Shown here: positions 13,601 to 28,600 of the stretch, piece after piece | How positions within the stretch are numbered: position 1 is the first letter of the stretch | Layout: each line of letters opens with the position of its first letter | NCBI GenBank assembly: GCA_903813345.2 | Contig: CAIIXF020000007.1 | Location: 27,996,698-28,060,697, forward strand | Source: Owenia fusiformis | Taxonomy: Eukaryota; Annelida; Polychaeta; Sabellida; Oweniidae | Direction of reading: 5' to 3' | DNA: 64,000 bases | Position numbers and translations under genes: made by a program | The notes under the pieces: generated by a model | Databases searched by the model: none | Told to the model about the DNA's origin: nothing | The model's input: the letters and a program-made list of their open reading frames with translations, nothing else

Positions 13601-16600
13601 ATGGTAATTTTGTGTCACGCATGGTGTTGGTGTTTCGAGGTATGTAGTGTCAAATCACAAAGTTCATAAAATTACCGAGTCCTCAAATGGGTTGTTGACA
13701 TTCCTTTGATCTTCGATGGTCTAATATTATTGATATGACATTTATTACAGATTTACTGATACTTGTACATTTTGGAACGGGCCTTTGAATATATTTTGCA
13801 GTTGTATACATAGTCCTGGCACATTATAAAGTCACAAAGGGAAAAATGGCCTTAAAAAGAATTTACATAAAGGAGTAAAGTGGGCATGGACTTTAATTTG
13901 GCAATGAAAAGTTCATAACATGTTTTGAAGTTGATGGTTGCTTAGTGTTTTTGGATATTGTTCATATATTTAATTCATTCGTTTTAACATTAGACTTTTA
14001 GTCTCCCTGTTTCAGTCCCTGGACACAAGAGGGATATATGTGAATAATTAATAGCATGAAGAAAAATTATGGGAAAACACAAGGGGCAACATTTGGGAAT
14101 ATTATAATAACAACACATCGATGTTAAGTGAACGTACATTTTCATTCTTCATACCCAGGTCTACATATAAATCACACCACTTTTTTTTAAGTGGAAAGGT
14201 TCTAGTTAAACCTATTGATCAATTTGATCCTTTTTGAGATGGCTTGATTCGAGAGGATACAAAATATTTACTTTAGGTCATAAGCGTGAGGTAATTTTAC
14301 CATTTTGTTAAAACGGGAAGTTTGAGAAAGGATATTATTAATTCAAACTGTTTCAATAGGTATTTGTATAATATTGACACTTCGCTTTAAAAACACGTCA
14401 TTGTCTGGTCTATTTACTCAATATTGATGGTAAAATGTTGATAAAGGAAATGTCCTGATAAACCTATATGTAACAATAGGAAATTTCTTGCATATAATTG
14501 ATATCAGGGATGGTTTCTAATTGTCAACAGTTTGGGAAAAATAAGTTGATTTCATTATGATTAAACACACTCCCATCCTATTAAGTACCCTGCGCTAAGA
14601 GTCTAGTTATAGACTATGAAGCTCTCTTTTGGGAAGTCAAAAAATACAAAAAGGATACTCATTTAGTGAAACTTGAAAAAGTTGATTGACCTTTCATCTG
14701 AAGTTTTCAGATTAACATTCACTAATGAAATTATCATTTACCCCTCTCCTAACTATTGACATTAACGAGACACCATCTCTTATCAGAGTATCATGTAATA
14801 ATCACTCAATTTTCATGTAATACAATGAATAAGCCTCATTCAAGTACCCCCTAGCTAAGTCACTCAGATATTCTAGTTAACGTTTGTTTTCATATTGCAA
14901 AGTGGGATTATTAAGATTGTGCTAATTGAAATTCTTCAATAGATTATTGGTAAACAAAGTCATGTTGTTATGACAATATAATTATCTACTTCTCATGTAA
15001 ATAGATGATTTTCTTGTATAATACGGTATTTCTGAAGGATATTGTCCGCATGCAGCAAAAAATATGACATCTATTTGCATATCTATATAATGTTCATTGA
15101 TATTTGTGTACTTCCAAGCAATGGGCCCTAGTGTGTAATAAGTTGAATTATGATTGATTAAGTATAAATAGAGAAATCTTGATTTATTATATCCGAACAT
15201 TAGGAGCCCTGTGGGAATTGTGAATTATTCATATCTTTGAATCTGATAGGCAAAAATCTATGTGTCATACATCAGGTTTATTTGAGATCACGTTGATATG
15301 AAGCTAAAGGTAATATGAGGCTAATAACTTGGAAAGGGAAATATTAGCGCTGGCTGATGCCACTCCCAACAAGTGCAAATGAGGAATTTTCATCCGCAGT
15401 TATTACTTGATTTATACATGATCAAATATAGTGTGTTATGCATTCATATTGAAGGGTTTTCCGTTCATACATTAAGACAATCGAGGCAGCCATTTACCTG
15501 CCTTAACCTATCTTGGTTATGATTTTTTATGTCACTTTTTGTTGGTGATTGGCGTTTGGCATCTGGTGGTCAGCATTCAGAGTTTGGCATCTGTAACAAA
15601 TGTCAGGTAGTGACATTTTGCATGTTAATACCTTGTTTGAAAAGGTTTTCTGATTCTAAAAACTACTTTGGAATGAGTAATTCTGGCCTTAGTAAAATTA
15701 AGACCCAAGGTACAGGCCAATTGTTATGTTTTCAAATGTTGCCTTGTTTTAGAGTATATTTGAGCATTTAAAGTGAAGCCTGAGACAGATTCAAGACTTC
15801 ATACAAATGTTATTTTCTTATAAAAAATAAAACTTTGCACCTGTCAAATCAGTCGCATTTTGCAATTAGGCTAACCTATTGTAATTACATATGTACTATC
15901 CTATCAAATCAATTATTGTCAAAATGTTCACAATATTTTGACCCTTCTAGCTAAGCAAGGTGTCTGCATTGCCAACGGACATTTTAAACCTATGGTTAAC
16001 ACAAGGTAACAGCAATTAAATGACAGTAACGGGGAACTTTAAGTCTGCATTTAAGGCATCTGAAATGCATCAGGCTATGTCAGTTCATGGGATGCGGAAA
16101 GAAAAAAATGTTATTATGAAAAACTTGATGAGTAAGAACAGTCTTATTGGTCCAATAATGAAATTCGGATTTTTGATTTCTTTTATTGGCATCAAAAACT
16201 TAACAAACAAAGATGATGTTTACTGCTATAAGGACATTTATATATTAATTGGTTTCATTTTAAAAATCACTGTTCTTCATACCCATGAGGTAATAATACT
16301 TCAAGCAGTGACATCATCGCACTGATATAAGTTGCTACACTCACTATAAATTAGCACCACTCACTAAAAATCACCATTTTACAATTATGCACTCATTTAA
16401 CCTTTAGCGTGCTGCCGGCGGACTCGTCCGCCGAGACTAAAATGTCTCTCACAACTGCCGGCGGACCCGTACGCCCGATTTCAAACTTTTAAAAACTTTA
16501 CTTTTTCGCGCCATTCGTATTGTCCAATTAGATTGCCCGATTTATTCAGTGCCTAACATGACTTCCTGTTGACCTAGAAATGGCGATATTTCGAAAAATA

Positions 16601-19600
16601 ATTCTCAATTCAACAATTTAAACAGTGTTTTAGTCGTTTTTAGTTAACGAATCGTACAAAATGGTGGACAAATACGATCACAACGAAAATGTGGAGGAAA
16701 TGGATTACGATTTCGAGCTCTTTAGGCTCTTGGAAGCCGATAACTGTCATCGAAAATAGAAACTAGAATATTTTCTGAATTGAAAAATTGAACATTCGAT
16801 CGCTGCAAATTCAGATTTGGATTCTGACCAGACGAAGAGGCGGAGCGGCGGATTCCGGAGGAGTATTCATGGTATATTTATGCCCAGTTGTGTTAATGTA
16901 CGAAAAAATTCATGAGAACATTTTTTTCATGAGCCAGGCCACTGTATCTTCCCTTTGTGAAAATTTTATCCAGATTCATTCAGTAGTTATGGAGATATTA
17001 ATTATTTAGTCCAGGCATATCATTTTTTGCACTCTTTGAAAAATAAGCCAGTTGCGTGGGATATATTTGCTGAAATAAGGCAGCATGGTAAAGGTTAACT
17101 CAAATTGTGGAGAACCCTGACAATAGTTTACTCTCAATTATATCCTGGAGAGAGAACAAAGCAAGAGTTTGTTTTCAACAAGTTTAGGTCTTAAGTCTCT
17201 TGCACAGCCCCAGTAAATGTTAACTACTTATTTATATGACCATTTTCCCAATGGGCTGCACATTTCTTGTGTCTTGCATTAGACTGTACATATCTGTTGT
17301 GTTCAGGAGTTATCAGTAAGAGCAGTAAGGTTTATTACAACTGATTCAGTAACCACTGGGAGACAGTTGTCATGGTAACCATGAAATTGTAGGTTTGATT
17401 GTTTTCCCGGATGAGGTATCTCTTACAACTGTAGGGTGGTCGGGAGTTTGTCAGGTAGAAACTGTATCTCAATTAAATAAACTTCATTTATGTTCATTGA
17501 ATGTTTTATCTGTCTGATCGTACTATAAAGTAGATTTGGTTATTCATTCTGGACGACATTTTGATTGAAATAGTTGCATAAATATGATAGGATTATATCT
17601 GTATTTTAAAGCACACTAAATTACTTTTACATGCTACCGTAAATATCCATATACCATATGTAGATATTTTAAGGTTCAAATTAACAAAATGTTTCATTTG
17701 ACTTTTCATACCTGTACTGTGATGTCATCATTGTAATGGAAACATTTTTAGTTAAGGTTATTTATAAAAACATCGAAAAAATTGCAACTGAAGCATTATA
17801 ATTGTTGATTTTATCATATATATTATGATGTCATAATCGTCAAGGAAATATTTCTAGTTAAGGTTACTTAAAGATAAAAACATCGAAAAAATTGTAATTT
17901 AAACGTTTTGTTGATTTGATCATTTAATAACATAGTTAACATAGTTACTTGATAGGTCTATTTCGATAATTGTATCATTTATGAGCTGATAATTTTCCAT
18001 CTGTTCTCGTGATTATGTCTTATTAATTAATAGGGTCATCACATGAGATGGCTAAATAAGGAAACATTACATCTTTCAAGGTGAATCAAGGTGAATACAA
18101 TTGACAACTTCATCAAAACTGAAGCAACATCAGTGTTCCCCCCTGGATTTTTACTCAAGTGGGTGCAAAATTTTCGATTTCACAATTTAGACCAAATTTG
18201 GTCAAAATATGCCTATTTTTATAGTTTTTTCTCAATTTTAAGTAGGTGTAAGCCTAGTTTTAAAATCTCAAGTGGGTGCAGCACCCACTTGCTTTAATGC
18301 TGGGGAGATCACTGAACATAACGGTACGTCTATTTGACTTGACGATGATGTTCCTTAAGTTATTGTCGTTTATTGTATTGTACTATATTGTACCATATTG
18401 TTATCATATGTTGTGGTATTTTTAGTTTCCGGATTTGGTTTTCTCCATATTCTCTAGTTGACATGTTTCATTCATGATGAAGATAGATATTTTTGACAGA
18501 AAGGGTCTCCTTATATTTCTCAGTTAAAATGTGTTTATAGAAAAATATACCTTTCAAATCAATCCTAACCTAATATTAGTTCATTTGAAAGGTCTTAATA
18601 AATATCTTTTATTTGAAAGAAATTTGTGAAGTATTTTTAAGAGTATTTTGTCAAAGGATTTCAATCAAAAGAACAATTGTATTGTTTGTTGGCACGGGGA
18701 TTTTACATCAATTTTTGAAAAACAAGAATAAATCAAAAACGAGGAAAAGATGTTTCAATTCATAGAAAAAGAATGTATCAAGAATAGTTCTTAGTTGCCA
18801 CTCTGTATGATATATATAGTGTAAAGTAGGTACGTTTTATTTGAAAACTATTTGATATGATCTTTTCTTCCACTTATTTATAACTTCTCTATTTGTTTAT
18901 AGCTTTAGAATTAATTTAGGAGGATTAGATGAACTAGATATGACCTGGTCTGTCTTATTTATGTGGATACATACATTGTATGTTTAAAAAACATTTAAAG
19001 TATAAAACTGAACTTAAGAAGTGTGAATGTTTTGACCATTTAGATGGGGATATACTCATAACCTATCTTTTGTAATGTCTTCATGTGTTTTCAACTCTGT
19101 TTGAAGTTATCGTTTGTATCCAAATGAAATTATGAAAATATTTGTGTCAATGATAGTGATGGAACGTATATGATATAACGTATATGATAGTAATGGAATT
19201 TGTACGTAGGGAAAATTACCAAAGGACGATTCTCGGTTTGGAGAACAGTCTCCTGGGCTAATAATTTTTTCATGAAAAATATAGAAATATTACCCAAATT
19301 AAACTATGAATATTCAAAAGAGGACATTTAAATCTACAAGATGTAAAAATAACAAATTGGTCTGAAGCAGGGATAACGCTCAATTAGACCGATTCAATAA
19401 AATACAAGTCTCGATTTGGGGAAAGAAGTTCATCAGTGTACTGCGCTAATATTTTTTTGCGAAAAATCTAGAAATATTACCCAAATTAAATTATGATTAT
19501 TCAAAAGAAGACATTCAAATCTATATGTAAAAAATAATTGGTCCGAAGCAGGGATAATGCTCATTTAGATTGATGAACTTCGTTCTCCAAACCGAGAATC

Positions 19601-22600
19601 GTCCTTTCATTTGGTTAAAACCTCTACCCCTTGTAACAGCAATTTGTAAGTTGATTTGTAATGTCACAGACTCAAAAATCACTATTTTACACAAAACTAA
19701 TGAAAATGTAGTTTACCCCCCCCCCTCTCCCTTTGTTCTCCCACAGTAGTCCATATTTAGATTTGGATACCATTTCTTATGCTACGAAAAGTTGGACTTG
19801 GTGAAAGTGTTGGTGCAGTTGTTGAATGACTACTTCAAGCTCTCATAACAAGGCCTTCATATCATATATGAGTAGAGTCATAAACTAACATAAAACTGCC
19901 AACATTTTAAATGATTTTCAAGATGTTGTGAAGTACTTTCCAATTTTGGTATACTGTGCTCTTATACATGTATTTAACAAGTGAAACTACCATTTTTGTC
20001 AATGTGGTTCATAGGGTTTCATTCTCCACATTCATCAACATTGGTAGATTTTAATCATTTGACATATTTTTATATGAAACTTCATGTATCATGTCATATA
20101 CCCTCATATATACAAACTTGCTGTAGTTTCTCATGGACATATTCATATCTACTTGTGGATAAAAATGATATCAATCGAGAAATCATTAGATATCTACACC
20201 TCCTTTTTATGATTCATAGACATTTAGAAAGTGAACATTAGTTATGTTTAATGTTTACATGAACAATTCTTGCTTTTTCAGATCCCAACAGGCGTTCCAA
20301 TGATGACAGTTCTTTAGCATCAGATTCCTCGTCATCAACACGTCGCCATCTTCGTGGGCGGGGCTTAAGAAATCAAACCACGCCGATAACCAATGAGGAG
20401 CTAGAACAGGCAGAAGGGCTCAATAAAAATGTGAGTATATTCAAAAAAGTTATTTCATAGCAATTTTAAATGAAACTGTGATTTGTTCTTCTGTAGGTGA
20501 TTAGGATTTCGCTTGAAAATTTTGTGAATTATGATTCCAAAATTCAACAGTTCTGCTGATAATAGCACTAAGGCAGTTGAATTTAACAAATCGTGATCTA
20601 CAATTCTTCATGATGTTGATGTTCATGTGTGCTTTACTGTCATTTTGAGAATGATATTAAAATCCTTATATTATATTGCTCATTTGTGATTGTGTGGTGT
20701 TGAGGCATCATCATGGTTCTCAAGTTAAATTTATTCATTAGTTTAAAAGCATATGTAGATAGATTTTCATCCTTGTGCAACCTTATCACTTTAACAATAG
20801 TGAAATCACTGTTCCTTCATCAAAGTTTCATTTCTTTTGCCTGTTTTTGTCAGAAATTCTTGTGAAGCCCAATAGTTTGATATTGTTCGTCATCGTTAAT
20901 AAATCAAGGACTGAAAGCCTTCAGAAAATATGCTCCTTATCCACACTAGAAAATGGTACATCGTATCATTTTTGATCATCTGCATATATGCTACAATATC
21001 ATGTTCATGAGGCCTTAATTACCTCTATTAAAAGATGTCTCTGTTGTCTAAATTGGTGTGTTTTGCACCCCTTAAAAGTTTCAATTTTGCATTTCTTTTA
21101 GTATCTTTGTGATGTATTGTTCTATCTTTTGTGTACTTGTCATACCTGCTATGTTTTATCCATCTTGTTGTTTCAGTATATAATGTATCCAATTGTCTAT
21201 CTTTTGTATCCATATGTTACATGTATATCCACATGTTCTATCTGTGTTGTATCCACCTTCAGGCTTTACATGTGATCACTAACGATACCACCCGCTATTC
21301 CAAATCTCCCTCTAGGAGCCCCACATTTCATACCATTCAGGAAGAAAATCATGGGGAAGAGACCATTTCATGGCTTCGGAGACAGGTACCAAGGCGGCAT
21401 GTTACAATTTCTGGCAGTGCCAGAGTTAAGTTTGGCTTGGTGTGGGGTGCTTAGAATTCTATTCAATGGATTGTATATTTTGTTTGGATTTATAAGGTTA
21501 TTGATTTCTTATGATTATCAATTGTGTATGTTGATTACCTCTTAATCTTTGATTCAGTTGTAATACATGTGTTAATTCAAGAAAGTAGATGAATATGATA
21601 CTATGTAATAATATTTAAAGAGACAAAAGTCTATAGTCAACATGCACAATTGAACAACAATTGATATACATTGATTGTTTTATTTTTATTTCAGAATTTA
21701 TTGTTTATAAATAATTTTATAATTATTTCAGTTTTCAATTATTCATTTTATATTATTCATTTGATGCTTTTGTTTAAAAAAAGTTCATATTACGCTTCTG
21801 AATAATTGTTATTTTCTTAAACATAAATTATTATCATAACAGATCAGTCATTGCTTCATCAGGTTATCAAGCCTAAAAATACTAATACTAAAATACTGAA
21901 CAAATAATTCAAATCAATATCATGTAAACATAGCATTAGTCATACACTCCCCTCCAAAAGTTTGGCAACACAAACTCCCCCCTCCCTAAACCCCACCGCA
22001 ATGTTAAACCTGTTCATGCTTGGCAGTTCAAAAGAACTCATAAAATCATGGATTTTCAACCTAATTTGATAATGAGGAAAACGATTCACATATAAACTTA
22101 TTTAGATGTGATTTTCAATGTAATATTTTGGAAAAAAGATTCATATGTTTTGATATGCTATTTGATTCGCTTTCCTGGTTGCCACAATTTTGGATAAGAG
22201 TGAACATCTATGTTTCCTTTTTATATTGTATTCATGATCAATGTTAATGTGATATATAGTATATATGGATGAATGATACCTTTGTTATTTTTGGATTGTA
22301 TTCAATGGTTTTGAAAATATTATCCCATTGAATAGATGTTGGCATATAATATATACCTTTACAAAATGTCAAACCTCGATCAGCGATTTTTGTGACTTTT
22401 GTTTTCTTTATGAAAAACATAAAGAAACTTCTTATACTGAGCAGAATGTTTCAGAATTTTCCTCATAATCTTATTCACTTTGCATGGACCTAATACTTGC
22501 CAAGATAATAATTTGCAATTGGTTTAAGGCAGTTTTCTTATGGGTCATGGGTTCAATGGTAGCTCATTGGATGCTTTGTAGAATCTAGCTGCGTATGGCT

Positions 22601-25600
22601 CTATAAATACTATCATTATTTTATTCAAATACTGTATTGTAGTCCCAATATGAATATAGTATATATGTGCTAGGTACTTGAATTATTGAATGTTAGTTGT
22701 AGTATAGATAGCACAAAATACATGTTTTTGTAGGAAATTTTGATAATTTTGAAGGTAAGTAGATGGTTTACTCGTTGATGGATGCTGGAGTTGATGCAAA
22801 GCAAAAGATGTGTTCATTTTTAGGAATATAGTATATTTCATTTATATCAATTGGGTTAATTTTTTCATCTTCTTTTGTCTTCCAGTCGAATGAACAGGCA
22901 TCTGAAATGCCCAGAACAAAGAAGGACATCTCGGAACTTGTTAAGAAATTTTCTGACGTTTCAAGTTCTGAATCTGAATCAGGAACCAAAAAACGAATCG
23001 TCATAAGGCGAAAGCGATCTGACGCCAATGCCAATGACATCACTACTCCTTCACAAGAGACAGTTTCCACTAATGCAACTTTAAAACTAAGGCGTACCCC
23101 TGAACGGTCTCAAAGTTTCAATGTCAGAAAGTCGCCATCGCCAGAGAAAGTTGTTGTATTACGCCGCAGTGGAAGCTTAAGAGGAACAGACCCCTCTAAG
23201 CAACCAGCCTCTAAAATACAAGATAATGAGCTAGCTAAGATTCTCAATAGGCGTAGCAGAGTACTTGAACAAGATGAAGAGCAAGCCAATAAGCTCGAGG
23301 AGTTGGAAAATAAACTTGAGGAGGAGAAAAAAGAGCGATTAAATGAGACAAATACAGTGGCTGATGCTGAATTATCATCAATGTTAAAAGCTCGGCGTTT
23401 ACAGGAGGACAGTCCAGAGGAGCCACCTCCTACTGAATCTTCTCCCTCTGATTCAATTCCCAAACAAAATGAACGACAAATTGCGGAAACTCATTCTAAT
23501 GACAAAACTAGTCAACAGGGGACTATAATAAAAACAAACTCTTTAGAAAAACATGAACAGCCAACAGTGAAACCAATAATAAATATAGAAGGTGCCAAAC
23601 CAAAACAATCAGTTCTTAAAAAGGACTCAATAGAGGAATCAAAACCAGAGACCAAACCTGTCCCAACACTTCAAAAAGATGCCCCAAGTGCAATTGATAA
23701 CAGCAGTAAGCCAAATGGACAAAAACCCAAATCCATATTGAAAAAATCCTCCAGTGAGGAGGAAGTCTCATTGCGAACTGTATTGAACCCCCAGGATAAT
23801 GACACACCCCAAGACTCCTTGGCTGTGCCTTCCAAGTCCCCAAGGATTGTGTCCCCTATCTTAGGTAGGAAGCTCCCAGGAGGGGCAGAACTGGCCAGTG
23901 TTCTAGAGGCCAGGAGACAACTGGAAAGTGAGAGTGAACAGGAGGAAAATCAAGAAGAAAGGTACGTTTATTATATTTCTTTTTTCAAAGGGTAGGCAGA
24001 AATATGCCACATATGTTGTTTTGAGCAAAATATTAAAACATGCATCATTTAATGACTTGAGATTTAATACAAACAATAAACATATATTTATAAAATCAGT
24101 TTTTTATACTTCCTAATTTTGTTTTATTTCCACTCTACTTTTGAATAGGATATATGTTGGTGTCCTATTTTGCCCCACCCTGTAGTTTCTGAATCTGAAG
24201 ATTCAGTATATGCCAAATAAAAAATAAAAAATGTCATGTTGTAAACTTGTCTGATACTCTATTACAATCTACAGTATATTGAAGTATGTTTAGTTCAAAG
24301 AACACAGTCAATTCAAATATAAACAAATGCAAACATAGACATAAAAAGCATCACAATTCATCCATAAATTCAGAACTTTGAAATATATGTACAAGCATTG
24401 TTAATTGAAATCCGAACATGCATTATCAACAATTTGAGATGTTTGAAGTTTGATAAGTGAAATTGGCAATTGGCTAAGGATGATGTACATTCATTTGTCG
24501 GCAGTTGTAGAAGAAAGATAATTTTGTTCTGGGGGTATATAACGATTTCATTATTGAAGAATGTGTTTTTTAAAAAAACAAATCTACATTTTCAAATTTC
24601 ATTATAGAGGGCACAGGGAAATAATAACTATATGAAAATAAACATCATTTTACAAGTTTTTAAAATTAGACAACATCTCACATTAGAATTGTTTGTCAAC
24701 ACCTGTTTGCTAAATATACGTTACAACTCATTCTGACTCTCTTACAGTATTTTACCTGGATGTACCTAATAATTGAAATATTTACAATGAAATCTGTAAA
24801 GTGGAACACCTCTATAAGTAGAAAACCTTTGTTATTGGATCACCTTTCTGAGTCCTAAGACCAACTGACTTAATATTAAGTGAATGTCTCAAAGTGGAAC
24901 ACCTCTCAAGTGAACACTTTTCAGAGGTACCAAAGATGTTCCACTTAGACAGGTTTTACTATATGCTTTGTGAATTATACATTGCTTTCCTCGCTGTTTT
25001 CCTATTTTCCTTGTTGTTTGTCTCTTTGTTTTGAAAATACCTGACCTTTGTAGTATTTTATGAAGGTCTGACAGACAATAAACAATTACGATAACAGCTT
25101 GCCAACAATATATGACTCACTATACACTCACTACATGTAGATCCAATTTGAGATTAATCATTACAATTGTAAATATTGGAAATGTCTGAACGGATTTGAT
25201 TTGTCAAATGTTGGTTTGAATAGATTATTATAAAGTCAGTTGGCTTAGGAATAATACAGATGTCTGTTTGATTATGCAAGAACTCCTCACGTGAAATTCC
25301 TTGAGGCCTAGAGTCAAGCTATAATTACTACAAATTAAACTATTGGAAGGGTACACAAGAACCCAAATAAAATGGATATACACATCAGGTACCTGGAGAA
25401 TATGGTCAATGATTCTCTTCTAAAAGTCTGTTCACAGTGTTATTGTGTTAGAAAATAGAGAAATGCTCTAACCAGATGTTATCAGTAGATAGTGGTAATT
25501 AATCATATCTGGGGAATTTAATGTGCATCTGGTTAGAAGCACCAAAACGGGTTCAGAAATTATACTCCTCAATTGGAATTATACTATCCAGCAACAACCT

Positions 25601-28600
25601 ATCATTCGCCTCTCTACCATTGTTGCTACAGGTTGAATATAATAAATATAAAAGCACACAGCATTATTATTTTCGTTCGCTCTGCTCCTCTCCTGACGAA
25701 TGGAGAGAAGACCAAGCATTTGAAGATGCTGCATTATAAGACTGAAATTTTGGAAAAATAATACTAAACCAATTTATACTGAAAATGTTTCGACCACAAT
25801 CTATATATTTCCCGAGGAGAGTCCATTTGTAAAGAAAAAATTGTAAACTCAAAAGATATAAATTATAAATATAGGTTTAACATAGATAAATATTTTATCT
25901 TCCAGTGGTGCCATTAGTCCTTCGTTCATGCCTCAGGATGGAGAGGAAAAACCTCTATCTGTGGCGGAGAGGATCTTCCAGATGAAGAATAAGATTGAGG
26001 AAAGCAACTCAAAGTCTGGATCAGGCTTTGGAACTCCAAGGTAAGTAAAGTATTGTAGAATACCAGTAGACTCTAGTTTACACTCTATATATACTTTGCC
26101 TGTAAAAAATGCTTAGGCAGAAGCCCGGTGGGTTCACTGTATATAAACCTTGACGGGGATCCTCGGCGCACATGGGGTACCTTTTTGGACATTTGGTATG
26201 GCAATGGACCCAAATTTTAGGATGTGGTATGAGAATGCCCCCTCTTTAAACTTTTGAGAGATGGAATTGGTCAGATTTTTCAACTTTCTGGTATGAGAAT
26301 GGTCAAGGAAAATATGTTATCTCACAATTAAGGTATGGAATTAGTCTAGTAGTTACACATATCCTAATATGAGGTTGTTTTGGTTCGTTTTACTCAAAGA
26401 TCGCCTTCTTCTTGGGACCTTCTTCAGTTTAAATAAATAGCTTTTTCCCAGGAAATATTCTACTTTGGACCAGTCATGGCATTGGTATGGCATTAGTCCT
26501 ATATTTTGACATTTGGTATGGCATTGGTTTCATATTTGGGATGGCTTTTGGGCACTATATCGGTTGGTATGGGAACACATTCAAATTTGACATTTTGGTA
26601 TGGGAATAAATTGATATCTGAGGGTTCAGCCTAGGACCCCTGCCAAATTTTGTACACAGTGAACCCCCCCCCCCCCCCCGGGGGGCAGAAGGGGGGGGGG
26701 AGGGGTCGCTTGACTCTCCTCTAAGCCTTAACCCTCCTGACTACAGGCCTAGACAGTCTTCTTATTATCCACACCAAAGTGTCTTTTCGGGCTTAGTCTA
26801 CACGGTGCAGGACAGTAGAGAACCATTAGGACAGTAAAGTGTGCTACAAACACATAGACATGCCATTATAACAATGGAACTTCATTTAACCTACATTGTT
26901 CATGGTCATTCCTCAGTGTCATAAAAAGTTCATGATATTAACATCATCTTAATAATCATTAACTGTGAGACCAATGTGCCTTGTAAATGAGGAACTTATC
27001 TACAGGTTAATCAATTGCGGTGAAATATTTGCTAATTATTTCAGTATAGAAATCATTAAAAAACACCATGATCAGTTCAATATAAACAGTTATTTTGGAT
27101 GACCTTTAATGAGTTCTGTAACATGATTTATGATGAATTCTTTAGCTTTAACAGAATTTATTTACGTCCCCGTTAGATCCATGGTTCTGTAACCCCTTGA
27201 ATTCATGACAGTGTAACTGTAGTTCTTAGGTTCATGATACTGTAATCTCTAGTCCAAAGACTCATGATACAACTGTATACTGTTTTCCTTGGTTCATGAT
27301 TCTGTATTTGCTATATTCATGGTAAAACAAAATGATTCGCTAAACAGCTGAGCATTCAGTCATTAAAAAAATATGAAGTTGCTAACTAAATAGTTGGATG
27401 CAAAAATTCTCAATACCTGCAGTTCAGTATAGAGTAAATGATTTTGATGAACTTGATTTGTTTTCAGAACAGGGGCAATCAGTCCCATCCCACCACGTCA
27501 AGAAGGATCTCCGCCAGATCTCGCATCATTCGCTCCCACCATTGCTGAGGACCAGGAGTTACTTGCTAAGCTTTCTGATGTGGCAGCCAATCGTGAAAAG
27601 TTTCAAAATATTGGGGCTAAACGTGATCGCTTCCAGAAGTTGAAGAATGAGGATTGGAGGAGGAAAACACAACCAGTTACTCTCGAAGAACTGGTAAAGG
27701 CAGAAAGGTAGGTGGACAATTACCAATTTTTGTGATCACCCACTAGTCTAGCTACAAGCCCCTGTGAACCTGCTCCCCTCCCTCCTACTTGACTCACGCA
27801 ACATGTTTTCAATAAGAAACAGAAGAGTTGAAATCTAATAGATGTCGCCAAAGTTTAAGCACTGACCTCGAAATATGCTACACACTTACGAGTCTGGAGC
27901 TATTTGCACAGTTAAGTGTTGTATCTAAAATATATCAGTTGCACTTCTAAGAATTCAACTTGAAGCCTAATCTGTCAATATCATTGTTCAAAGATCTTGT
28001 TTTGAGTAACCAACTTGAGCCACTTGATTCTTTAGGTCAACATATATAAGTTGCTCATATTTTAATCGTGCTCTGCTACTTGTCAAAGCAAGGCAGTTAG
28101 AAAGGATGCCAAAATTGTGATTTTAAAATCTGAAGTGAAAACTGGATATTTGATGGCGCAGTTCCTTTAATTATGGTAAAACTTTTCATTATTCATTAGG
28201 AGAAAATAATTATAGTATGGAATATTTTTGTATGTTCAGTGTTCTTTATTGGGCCAAGAGTTTCTTTGAGTTAATTCAACATCTCTCATTTTATCATTTC
28301 CACGCCAAAAAGTTTCACGACTTTTCTCAAATTAATTTTGAAGTGGATGCTTGCCTATTTTCAAAAGTTATGACATAAGAATTTTGTTCTTAAGATAATT
28401 TTGACTAGTAGATCGGAGATCCTTTAATGGTACACCCATGAAACAGGCAACAAGCCTCCTCCGTTGACAAGAAAACTGGACCAAATTACCATATGGCCTC
28501 CTTGTCCCTACAAAAAACAATCAGTTATATGTTGATTTTGAAATTAACTTCACCATTAGAAGTAGTATATTAAACATGTTTTTGAACATAAACAAAAGGA

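Larger units (their letters stand above)
1622..20281 (+). other. Supervillin intron 1 (18.7 kb), repeat-rich
   Basis: By far the largest intron. It contains two candidate alternative first exons (3340-3499 and 13375-13639), two copies of the six-copy MITE, two copies of the ~150-bp repeat, a fold-back mariner relative, a piggyBac-like piece, an 18-bp minisatellite and several palindromic elements, each listed separately. In the stretches between them (1622-2277, 5362-7045, 10748-12029, 13640-15527, 17099-18131, 18315-19220, 19608-20281) I see AT-rich sequence with no gene or named repeat. Confidence 0.75.

Noticed and set aside
16020-16325. Plus-strand ORF of 101 codons in intron 1
   Set aside because: Composition is that of AT-rich non-coding DNA and no splice donor closes it in a useful phase.
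25521-25739. Possible extra exon ending [17 protein letters not shown] after an acceptor-like TTGCTACAG
   Set aside because: It would end the supervillin protein early; the junction of exons 4 and 5 is already exact without it. It remains a weak alternative-terminal-exon candidate.
25683-25755. Hammerhead-ribozyme-like CTGACGA ... GAAA
   Set aside because: The sequences next to the two core boxes do not pair to form stem II, so the core match is probably chance.
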